Positions 34,736 to 44,608 of a DNA stretch of 64,000 nucleotides are shown here, piece after piece. The translations under genes and the position numbers were made by a program. Under the pieces are notes generated by a model. It saw only the letters and a program-made list of their open reading frames with translations. It made no database searches and was not told the DNA's origin. Source of the stretch: Stenopsyche tienmushanensis (taxonomy: Eukaryota > Arthropoda > Insecta > Trichoptera > Stenopsychidae); contig WACJ01000529.1 in the NCBI GenBank assembly GCA_008973525.1, forward strand, positions 1,302,001 to 1,366,000. The letters run 5' to 3'. Within the stretch, counting starts at the first letter, position 1, and each line of letters starts with the position of its first letter.

Positions 34736-36633
34736 ATAACCTTAGGTCTTACAGCAGCAGTGATCAGATATTTGGTCAAATACATTATCTTCAATTGCCT
34801 ATGAGAATATGATAATTATAGTCCAAATGTACATTTTCCCGTTGGTCAAAAATCTACGACCGAAGCAAATACATATTTATGCAGCTAAAATAATAATTAC
34901 AAAATATGAAATATTTTTTTAAAAATTGTTGTTGAAATTTGGGAATTTGCTGGAGCTTTTATTAAGAGTTAATGGTAATATCGCATACTCTCTGATAAGC
35001 ATTTTTTTAACCATATCTCGATACAAGCCGACTGTAAAAAGGTTAATTATGTCTAAACATTTTGATTACTTTCTGCTCACTTGAATATTTTAATCTATTC
35101 ACCTAAGTTTAATTATTTTACTCTTTATTTTGAGTTTAGCTCAAATATGTATAAAGATATGTTGTGTAAGTGTTAAAGAGAAGAAAATTACTTGAATGAT
35201 TTTTATTTTTTCATATGATAAATTATAGTTTTGGAAAGTTAAAAATTTGAATTCGAATGTAATATTGTTCTTTAGCAAATAAAATAATTTTTCATGGTGA
35301 CCGATCAGTTTCTTTATTTTGATCGATAGGTCCTCGATTCGAATTTAAATAATAAAAAATCTTCTCTAAAAGCACATCATCGAAATGAAATGGAGTGTCT
35401 GGAACAAGATGGATTGTGACGTATCATTTCTTTTAAATTTCCACTGACAGACCACGATATCAGCTTAGACATTTAGAATGCTTGTCAGGTGTTTCGTCTA
35501 GCTTTTTTCCTCAAGGATTGAAAGGATCGCAAACACGTCAATGTGAAGGTTTTTTCTCACTTTCCACTTGTCAGCAAGCCTGATGTATTTCCACGAATTC
35601 AACGGACCGTGCACCACGTTTGTTGGTGGAAAGCAGACGTGCTGCTGCAGGATATCGATCTTTCTTTAAATGAAGATAATCGCTTTCATAAGCATTCATC
35701 TTGTCCATTACAACACGATCATTATTATTATATAGCAAAAATAAAGCTATTTATCTAAAACAGAATAAAATAATCGGAACAAAAAAATTGAATATTTTAT
35801 TAACATACAAATACAAAAAAATTGGTTAAAATTACAAAGGTACAAATAAAAAAGGTTGTAATAATATATAAAAAGTTTGTCAAAATAAGCTCTTGAAATG
35901 AAACTAAAATAAGCTGGCATAAAATTTCAGTCCAGTTCTGGAACATCTAACAAATGGGAACATTTAACAATTTTCTGGAACACCACAGTTTATTTAAATG
36001 TAAAAATACCAGCTTGCTATTTAACTAAAATAATTGAGATTATTTTTTATCAATTTGGGAAATTGATGAGCACCATATATGAATGGAGATTTTCGCAGTC
36101 CATTTATAATATCTACATTATCATTCATTGAACGCAAGGATATCATCAACACTACCAAGAGCTTTTTATCCACAATTCAAACATTTGCCTCGCAACATGA
36201 TATGTCCAAAATTAGGAGGATTACTCATCTGCGGGCTAAATCGGGAAGAATCTCAATCGAAAATCACGGTCACAGCTGTAGCCAGGGCTCCACACTAAGA
36301 TTGTTTGTCTAATGTGCCATCTTTCGAGTTCGCGGATAACCCAGCTTTTGTGGCAGCTCGAATATTATAATTATGTTACACTATTAAACTTTTGCCTGGA
36401 GTACATTTATTTGGAGTGACAAATGAGTATGGGGAAATATAGGCCTACTCAAGTAACATTTTGGGATAAAGCAATCGCTGTAAATCGTTCTAAACTCGTA
36501 GTTTTGCCAGTTGGAGGTAGCAGATCCAGGACAGACAGAACTGGCGAAATACATTGTCAGTGACCGAGGCTCTTGTATAGGGCTACGTGAGCCACATAAG
36601 GAATTATGTATAAAAAACACTTTTAACATAGAT
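34736..36633. other. No supported gene
   Basis: AT-rich. Open stretches at 35543-35758 and 36079-36312 have no domain. Around 36540-36600, GTGACCGAGGCTCTTG and GTGAGCC words recur near 39690-39730, hinting at another old repeat pair. Confidence 0.35.
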
Positions 36634-37483
36634 CAGCGGTTCTTAAACTAGATTCTGCGAGCCCCTGGGGATCCACGAAGACAGCTGAGGGTTCACGAAA
36701 ATATTTAAAAAAATAAATTATCGTTACCTGAAAAAGATATTCTCGTGGAATTACCATGCGAGGCGTCTTTGAAACTACAATTAAACAAAACTGAACTCAT
36801 AAAGTTTTGGTTTATTCTCAGTTCTGGTTACCATTTTTTCAACATTTGTTTCCATTCTGCACAATATATTAATGTGAACGGCACTGTTATCTATGAAATC
36901 AAATTATAGAGAAAAACTCAATCTAAAAGCGGACCTCAAAAACTATCTAATATTGAGCCCAAGATTGCGTTTCTGGATTCAAGAAAATAGCTGCATCCAT
37001 TCCATTAAGTATAAAAAATGTTAATGTTTCCTGTAAATAATTGGTTAGATTAGATTAAGTTGAACAACGATGACATATGGTTCCAGCAGGACGGCCCTAC
37101 GTGGTATACAGCGCATGCAACGATTGACATTCTACACGAGCGATTTGAGGGTATGGTTATTTCGCGCAGGGGCGACGTGAATTGTCAGTGTCAGTGACTG
37201 AACGCCACCTACTATTTTTACTACTGTTTTTTTTCCATTTTATGTTTTTTTGTTCTATATCATAATAAAAATATTCATATCTATAAACGCGCAAGACCGT
37301 TTATTAAAAGATAACCGACGAAACGTTTTTACCAATATTTATAACAACGCAGTGCCTATGAGATTATTGAATCAGAAACTGTGTCTCTAGAACGACGTAC
37401 TATTTCTAGGGTTGTGAGGGGGTTTGCAAAAAATATTTTCTTCAAGAAGGGGTGAGCGGACTACATAAGTATAAGAACTGCTG
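36634..37483. mobile_element. hAT element (850 bp) with a nested mariner fragment
   Basis: Ends CAGCGGTTCTTAAAC and, complemented, CAGCAGTTCTTATAC. Flanking 8-mers ACATAGAT and ATATAGAT match at 7 of 8 positions. It is related to the 233-bp element at 42140. No hAT transposase is encoded; part of the interior is a mariner-type transposase fragment. Confidence 0.75.
37066..37182 (+). mobile_element. Tc1/mariner-superfamily transposase fragment
   Basis: Encodes NDDIWFQQDGPTWYTAHATI followed by DILHERF and VISRRGDVN. This is the catalytic region around the second Asp (QQDG) and the following helix of a widespread arthropod Tc1/mariner-related transposase, except that the usual CHTA is WYTA. The frame ends at a stop soon after VN and lacks both flanks. 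Nested within the hAT element. Confidence 0.75.
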
Positions 37484-37797
37484 ATATAGATAAAGCTTTA
37501 GAACTTTAAATAAGACACATTTAACAAGGCAGGCCTGAATTAATTACACTTTCTACCATTCAAAGACAAACATAAGCGATTTTATTATTTACTCTATTGT
37601 AATACTTAAAGTTATACATACTTAATTACTTTTTTGCGCTCTTGACATATTTTTTATTCATTCACCATTTTTTATAACTGTGGCTAATGCTTTTTTTTAC
37701 AATGCAATGAAATAATGTATAATTTTTGATATTTTTTATAAATATCAAATTATTTTTTTATTAAATATAGACATTATGTATACCATATTTAATGATA
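37484..37797. other. Gene D 3' flank
   Basis: On the minus strand AATAAA at 37757-37762 lies about 36 bases after gene D's stop and is the likely polyadenylation signal. AT-rich otherwise. Confidence 0.45.
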
Positions 37798-40356
37798 TCA
37801 AACATATTTTGATGGGAGTTGATTATTTGAGGGATTCAGACGTGGTAATTGAACTGAGTTGCTTGCCATTGATTCCGCTTTATCGTCAGCTGTTGGAGTT
37901 GATTTTATGCAACAATAATGTATCGTGAAACCCATAAGCCATAATAAACAAATACATGAAAATGAAATTGCAACAATTGCCAATGTTGAATAAGAAATGT
38001 CATCATTAGGGGGTGGTAGAGGTGTTGAGTTAGTATCTTCGGAAGTCACATCAACCTCTGGCGTTGTTGTATCAAACTTTTGCGTTGTTGTATCAACCTT
38101 TTCTGTTGTTGTATCAATCTCTTCCGTTGTTGTATCAACCTCTTCCGTTGTTGTATCAACCTCTTCCGTTGTTGTATCAACCTCTTCCGTTGTTGTATCA
38201 ACCTCTTCCGTTGTTGTATCAACCTCTTCCGTTGTTGTATCAACCTCTTCCGTTGTTGTATCAACCTCTTCCGTTGTTGTTGTTATAACAGCGCAAGATT
38301 CTGAACAAATAGTGATGGAATCTATTTGTATATTACTATCACCAAGAAAAGGAAAAACTGCTATGTCAATCTAGAACAAAAGTGAAAAAGTCTAGTTATT
38401 CTTTAGCTACATACAATTTTTAATTTGAAAACAAAAATATTTTATGGGGGGGCTAGTCGGCGAATGAGATATCTATGTTACGTATAATTTATTTACATTG
38501 TAAATTTTACAATGTAATAAAAATAAGCAAGCTACGGAGGGCTGGATTCCAAGCCGGATTGGTGGTGGTTGCGGGCTACAGTTTGGTGGATCCTGGGTAA
38601 GGAAAAACTCAATTTTTGTTCTCATCTCAATCTAATTTTTAACGGTTTTATAATATATTTTTGGCAACGGAGTGTGTATTCAAGATGCTTGGATAAAATT
38701 AAATAATCTTAATTGGTAGCGAAGATCTTTTTTGTTAAAGTCAATAAATTATTCAAGAGATTACTATAATATAGCTTTTTATATTATTTTTTTTGTGGGT
38801 TAAAAAAAGTCAATTCTTTTTATTTTACCTTTTACATTATAATATAAGAATAAGTCCCAAAGCTGTCATGTTGCTATTGATCCCAACTAAAAATAACAGC
38901 TAACTTGTTATCAAAAACTGTGTGGAAATTGTAGACAAATATTTGGAAATTTTCTCAGAATTAGTGCTGACATTTGAAATAATTTGATCCAAAATATATT
39001 TATTTGTGCTTATGAGTGTTCATCAAATTTTATTCAGGTTTATATTTTACGATATTTTTTAGTCTATTTGACTCTAGATGAGATCCTCTACAATTTTGTA
39101 GATGGCATAAATATGTATATTCAAAATGATTTGAAGCTATACAACTGCGATAGGTTTTTATTAATAAAAGGAATTATTTGGTATATTTGGATTTGATCAA
39201 TTTTTTTTTATCCTTTATCAAAGTCATGGGAATTATATCAAAATCGAAAATACTTTACAAAATTGAACACGGTAATTGTGTGTTATTTTGGACTCTTAAA
39301 ATATTAGCAAACAAATTATTATTGGTGTTCTACAAAAAGAAAAACACAACTATGCCTGTTTGTGACGCAATGCGTCTCAAATGATTCGAAAGGGAAGTTT
39401 TGAGGTAAAACATCGAAGATCATCGAGTCGAAAAGATCTTATCGAGAGATCATGAATATGTACGGCTTAACATGAATTGTTAGCATCATATTCAACCAAG
39501 TCTTTACTAGACAAGTTATCTTAGATGCAACCATACAGAATGATTTGAGTTGTCTTAAATCTGAATAGTAGTAGATCCACCGTAACATATTGACGATTAT
39601 GATGATATTAGCAAGCACGTTGATTGTCTGAATCTGCAAAAATAGGGGGAGAAGTCTCAGATGGATGTATAGATCAGTAAATGGATGATTGAGTTGTCGG
39701 AAACCGAGGTTCTCCGAAATGGCTCTATGAGCCATATTTCATATATTATATTATACAATATCCCCACTACCCTTTAATAATTGCTTTAGTTTGATTGAAA
39801 TCTTACTAACCTTCAAGAAGATACGTTAAAACTAACGTAAACTAAACTAAAAAAAAGTATTAAAAATGAGTCTTTCTTATACCTTGATATGAGCCTCGTT
39901 TTCCATTGTAAAGCGAAGCTCGCTCCAATTTATACTGTCGTATAAAATGTTATCATCTTTAAAATATTCTTGATTATCCTCTGCATCATATACTATCACA
40001 GAGTATACAATTCTTGCGTTGGCGTTTGCTGAAACTCTGTATGAAATAACTATTTCAGAGCCATCTTTGACCGGTATCGGTATTTCATTGGAAATACAAC
40101 TCACTGTAATTTCTCCGGATTTATAATCTTTCGACACTGCATAATATTGAGAGCCTTCTATTGGTGGAACATGTGAATCCCCATATTCATTGATATCAAA
40201 CCTTAAGCTCCCTTCAATCTCACAAAAACCATTAAAATATTGAAAATCACCATTTTCAAAATTTTCCAGTAATAATATATTTTCATCATTTATGGACAAA
40301 CTCTGTGCACTTATTGATAATAAAAAAAGTATAAGCAAAGAAGTAAGGCGAAACAT
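37798..40356 (-). CDS. Gene D: divergent MAM-like protein with VDTTTEE stalk (2 exons)
   Basis: Minus-strand exons 40356-39883 and 38370-37798 (intron 39882-38371, GTATAA...TAG, phase 0) give 348 residues. Signal peptide about 1-19. The MAM-like domain (about 27-185) has ENFE, the family EYGDSHVPP...VS block and cysteines 45, 87, 180 and 184. The cysteine expected before NFE is missing and an extra one lies near the end, so disulfide pairing probably differs. The stalk (about 188-264) is made of heptads VDTTTEE, followed by a Pro-rich TPLPPPNDD segment, a transmembrane helix (about 286-309) and a 39-residue tail, longer than in the paralogues. The intron position after IK is exactly conserved with A, B and C. 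It is the most divergent member and points toward them. Function unknown. Confidence 0.82.
38052..38286 (-). repeat. Gene D stalk: 21-bp coding minisatellite
   Basis: About ten or eleven tandem units of GTTGATACAACAACGGAAGA-G encode VDTTTEE. Units nearest the signal-peptide side are identical; those toward the transmembrane side are degenerate (VDTTTEK, FDTTTQK, VDTTTPE), suggesting array growth at one end. Confidence 0.9.
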
Positions 40357-40380
40357 CGCTAATTTTATGATATCACTGTT

Positions 40381-40418
40381 CTAATGAATAACAGAAAATT
40401 TGGATATTTACTATTATA
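40381..40418 (-). promoter_or_regulatory. Putative core promoter of gene D
   Basis: On the minus strand TATAATAG (40418-40411) precedes TCATTAG (40387-40381) with about 33 bases between the TATA start and the initiator A. The same TCATTAG initiator is used in gene C. Predicted 5' UTR about 28 bases. Confidence 0.5.
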
Positions 40419-40993
40419 GTGTAACGATAGTCATTGTTCGCGGCGGACTAAAGAGTACAAAGTTATTGCTGCGATGATTTATCTGTGAAATCAAACTTAT
40501 CGGCATGTTGAAATTACTTTTATGAATTATATGTCGACAAAATTGATTTTATCAAAACTGATTCGTATCAAAACAAAAGGATTTTACCGCACATTTGTAA
40601 GTTTATTTTTAAACTTCACTCGGTAAGGTAAGATGTTCCGGTGTTTTGTATTGAAAGTGTTTTAGTGGGTGAATCTATATTTTGGTATCCAAATATTTAT
40701 GGCGTATTTCGTTAATTAATTTGTAAACGATTAGTTAATTTTAAAAAGTAAGTAAGTGTAAGTTTTAAAAGTTAATTTTAAAACTTACGTGTGTAATGTC
40801 AATCGCGCTCCCAATAGCGATTCTAATGAAGCCAGACGATGTAATATCAATTTTTCAAAAAATTAAAAAAAAATAATAATTAAATTTCGATAATATGAGA
40901 AAATTTACTTTACAACACAGTTACTTTAAGTTAATACGATTTTTGTTGACTCACCTTCAAATTTAAAAATATAATTATTTGATGCAGTTTACA
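40419..40993. other. Gene D 5' flank
   Basis: AT-rich; the short GCGGCGGAC patch near 40440 is the only GC-rich spot. No gene seen. Confidence 0.35.
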
Positions 40994-41545
40994 CGAAGGG
41001 TGCCCAACCTTTTTTGCCTTGGGAGCTACTTTTCAATTTAAATTTATCTCGATATCAACTTCTAGTATGATTCTTATAAGAAGTTTTATTTAAGTTGTTT
41101 TTTTTCTATTTAAGGTTCTTAAAGATCGATTGCTATGAATGTAGTGCATTCTTCAACTTTTGTACTAGTTCTCCTCATTTAAGGTATCAGATTGAACCTT
41201 GACTAGACTCGAAGCTCGACGCTGACTAAGCCTTAGGACAAGACTCAAAGCTCGAAGCTCACTTGGAACTGAGCCGAAGCCGATTCGAGGGGGTGGATGG
41301 TGATTGATTTCAAAGACGATTGCTTTTCCACGGTATGTTTATTCGCTCCATTTTGATCAGGCTGTGAATGCGAGGTATAGAATACCCAGACTCCAGTTTA
41401 AAAGTGAATCCAAACTCAAGCTGAGCCTAAGATTGAACCTTGACTAGACTCGAAACTCGACGCTGACTAAGCCTTAGAACAAGATTCAAACCTCGAAGCT
41501 CATTCTGAACTGTGCCGAAGCTGACTCGAAGCCTGACTGTATTTT
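40994..41545 (+). mobile_element. hAT-derived repeat, copy 1
   Basis: The CGAAGGGTGCCCAACC left end is typical of a hAT group. The body matches 49911-50203 in reverse (GGGAGCTACTTTTCAATTTAAA-like start, GATGGTGATT, GATTGCTTTTCCA, TCAGGCTGTGAATGCGAGG, CCTTGACTAGACTCGAA). A unit of about 95 bases, CTTGACTAGACTCGAAGCTC and following, occurs twice inside (near 41200 and 41440). Confidence 0.6.
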
Positions 41546-41869
41546 TTTAATCTATGACGATCTGTACCTCTTTTATACTCGGCTTAATGCTTTCCTTCTC
41601 TCGTAGTAATCAATTCCATTGCTCAGTTGTTATGGAAATTAAGGTAATCAAGATGTGATAATTGCTCCTATCACTATCGTTATCCTTCCAGAAAGTTCGA
41701 TCATTAGCATTGTTTTGAAAACAAGTTGTTATTTTCATAATTAAGAAATGTCTAGCGTCGAATAGAAGAATTTGTTTACAATCTTGACCGTGGGATCGTT
41801 TTGATATATTTACCTAAAAAAAATTTTTCTAAATTCACGGAAGTTTTCGGGATCGAACAAATTTAGCTT

Positions 41870-41914
41870 TAAGATCTACCGGTCGATCGCGTTCGATCGG
41901 TTGAGCATTCCTGG
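41870..41914 (-). mobile_element. hAT end fragment
   Basis: GATCTACCGGTCGATCGCG and TCGATCGGTTGAGCA are the reverse complement of the GGTTGAGC/ACCGGTCGATC end type seen intact at 42436. Only this terminus is recognisable. Confidence 0.45.
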
Positions 41915-42139
41915 TTTACACACTATGACTTGATACTGCCTTTGCATCTTAGTGACAACTTGCTGTTCCAAATTATTGGTGACACCTTCACCAAACATGG
42001 TTATTTGTTTATTGGCAAAGTGGTTCATTGTGATAATTTCACCCAAGAAGACAATGTTAAATGCCACAAATCGTCTGTTTGTATATTAGATCTTGTATCA
42101 GTTGGATGTAGTTGGTAGGTGAAGTCTAACTCAATAGAC

Positions 42140-42372
42140 CAGCGGTCCTCAAGCAGTAGTCCGCGGACCCCTGCGGGTCTGCGAATATATAAAAAAAAAC
42201 ATTTATCTATACTTGAACAAGATATGTTCATGGAATTATTTACAGAAACATTATAAGAAGATTTGTTTTGATCAATATTTGACCAATAAATGTTTGTTTG
42301 TTTGAAATGGAGTCCGCGAAAAAAAAATGTATAAGATGGGGTCCGCGGACTACATAAGCTTAAGAACCGCTG
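42140..42372. mobile_element. hAT MITE (233 bp)
   Basis: Ends CAGCGGTCCTCAAG and, complemented, CAGCGGTTCTTAAG, with AGTCCGCGGACCCC subterminal motifs at both sides. Flanking 8-mers CAATAGAC and CAGTAGAT match at 6 of 8 positions. Same family as 36634-37483. Confidence 0.75.
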
Positions 42373-42435
42373 CAGTAGATTATCATATTTGAAATTCAGT
42401 TAACATATTTGAATTTTGCTTCTGACAATCTAAAC

Positions 42436-43080
42436 CAAGGGTGCCCAACCGGTCGATCCCGATCGACCGGTCGATCTTGAAGCAAAATTTGGTCGATCAC
42501 GATTTGGCTCGACTTGATTCGTGCTTATCTGCTAAGTAAGACCGCACTCGTGGCATTCGTTGAACACGGTTCTCAGGATTTTTTTAATCATCTTGATTAT
42601 ACATTTTCTTGGAATATTTAACATCAGCTTTATTACAAAAATCTTCAAAATTGTTGATTCATAACACGTGCTCCAGTAATGGACTGCATTTAAAAAATAT
42701 CGATTTTAGAAATACACATTATTCTGTTACGTGCTTCTGTTCTGTGCACATTTGTGGATTTGAGCAGAGACTGTTGTAAAATTATTGTAAACGAAGTTTT
42801 ATTTTCTCGTTTACTTGTACTTCTCAAATAATTACTAAGTGCGATCGTATACCCGTTTTTCAGTGTAATTAAAAATATCTAAATTCATTCCAATAAACTG
42901 AATTAAAATACATACACTTTATATCTTTAAATGTGGTATTGCAACGTATGCCGGGTATTCGCTAGTTTATAATAAAATGATATGTTAAAAATTTCAATTA
43001 TTTTGTAAGCACATATTTATGTAATATATTTTTCATTTAAAATAAACGTTTTTAAGTTTGAAGAAGGTTGGACCCCCCTG
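42436..43080. mobile_element. hAT element (645 bp) with perfect 8-bp target duplication
   Basis: Ends CAAGGGTGCCCAACC and, complemented, CAGGGGGGTCCAACC. The target duplication ATCTAAAC is perfect (42428-42435 and 43081-43088). No transposase. It contains a GCCGGGTATTCGCTAGT Helitron-like terminus at 42950-42966, suggesting nesting. Confidence 0.85.
42950..42966 (+). mobile_element. Helitron-like 3' terminus (second copy)
   Basis: Seventeen bases identical to 17554-17570 and ending CTAGT. The upstream element boundary is not visible. Confidence 0.35.
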
Positions 43081-43088
43081 ATCTAAAC

Positions 43089-44540
43089 CATTATTGCATT
43101 AAAAATAATTTGAAATAATCTTTAAATTAATTTATGAGTCATATGATAGCAAAGCAAAGTGCTGGTTTATTTGAATAATATACATCTTTATATTTATTTT
43201 ATGTAATCATATTACTTAATTTTGATCCCAAAATGTCCTGCTGAAACTGAATATACATTTTTGAGAATGCTAGGGAAATCTAGGGTTTTATCTGCAAAAC
43301 CATTTAATCAAAGTGTGTATTATTGTGACAATTTGATTAAATATTGGATAGTAAGATCTAATCTTTGAGGAGCGGAAATCGAACATGTAACTTCTTATCA
43401 TCATAATTGAATTTTCAATCATTAAGCATATTTTTCTGCTTATAATTTTAGCATCTAACATAAGACGTAGCTTATTTAAAAATGTTTGTCTGATAATATT
43501 AAAGTATTCCGTCTTAGAAAAAGTCGAGATATAAATTTGATATTTGTGACGATGAATGCTTGCGTTGACTTTATCCTAATTTGGATATCGATGCAATGCA
43601 TTCCAGTCCTTGAACAAATAAAAGTGACTCTGTTGAGATTCAAAGGAGTTTGCACCAGATTCGCAATGCATTTTCCATGAGTCAGGGAAATTTTACGGAT
43701 TATAACAAGCTGTAAATGTTCTAGCTATCAATATCTGGACCAATAATTTTGGTAAGCTGCCCAAAATGAATTGTTGAATACAGTAATATATCGAGTAAAT
43801 ATAAAATGATATAAAGTTCTCAAGTTGATAAAAATCGTGCTAAAATGTTTATTCCTTCGTACTATAATCGTACAGTTTTAAATTTAAAGTAGAATTGTTA
43901 ACTGATTGATTGGAGGATGTAGTCGACTGGATCACTCGCACAATTGATTCTTCTGATAATTGTGCAAAGACTGAAATAAAGCAAAATATTAATGAACTTT
44001 ATATCATGAAACAAAGTGTAATAATAATTTTTTAAGCTTAAAAATAAAGCTGATTAATAAAATTGCTGTTAGAACTCTTTGCATAGGAGAAAAGCGCGAG
44101 TTAGTGAATCGAATAGTGAGTCGAATTTTAATAAGTTCACTCGATATCGCCTTCATTTTTTGCTCATGAAAGTAAACTTTGGCTCACATAAAAGTAATTG
44201 CTTTGTAATCATCGCTAAGTATTAAGGAAGGGCATAAATAATATTTTATAAAATTCCATTTTGTTATTGTCTTCCTTTCTTCTGAACCCCTGTCTTTGGT
44301 TACATCTATAAGAGATGACCAACGGTAGAAGATAGTGCATCCTCTTCGAAAAGGATTGAATTCGTCATAAGTCGGAGTAATGCTGAAAGAGTGGAGTCTG
44401 CGACATTAAGAGGTGGATACTCAATGGAGTAGGTTTATGCTTTTGCGTTTGCTCGCTGCAGTTTTTTTTTGTTACTGTCTATATGAAAAAAAACGAGTTC
44501 CATCGAGTCGAGCTGGGACCAACACTTATATCATTTTTAT
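43089..44540. other. No supported gene
   Basis: AT-rich. The 64-codon open stretch at 43486-43680 has no domain. Confidence 0.35.
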
Positions 44541-44608
44541 ATGAAATTCACGATCGTTTCGTCTTATGTCTAAGCTGGCGGAACGAAAGCACGTCGTAGG
44601 TAGAAAAC
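44541..44608 (+). mobile_element. Decayed Tigger-like terminal repeat
   Basis: ATGAAATTCACGATCG...GGCGGAACGAAAGCACGTCGTAGG parallels the ends at 17632 and 23490 (shared GAAATTC.CGA, GGAACG and CGTCGTA.G). Confidence 0.4.

Noticed and set aside
35300..35760. Possible transposase C-terminus after the mariner end at 34612
   Set aside because: No catalytic motif or 3' terminal repeat could be matched in any frame.
6290..38286. Regular tandem repeats as a possible CRISPR array
   Set aside because: The units are contiguous with no spacers, are in-frame coding, and the window is eukaryotic.
37997..38374. Plus-strand open frame of 125 codons (VVVSTSS repeats)
   Set aside because: Antisense shadow of gene D's VDTTTEE stalk, where the spliced minus-strand gene is well supported.
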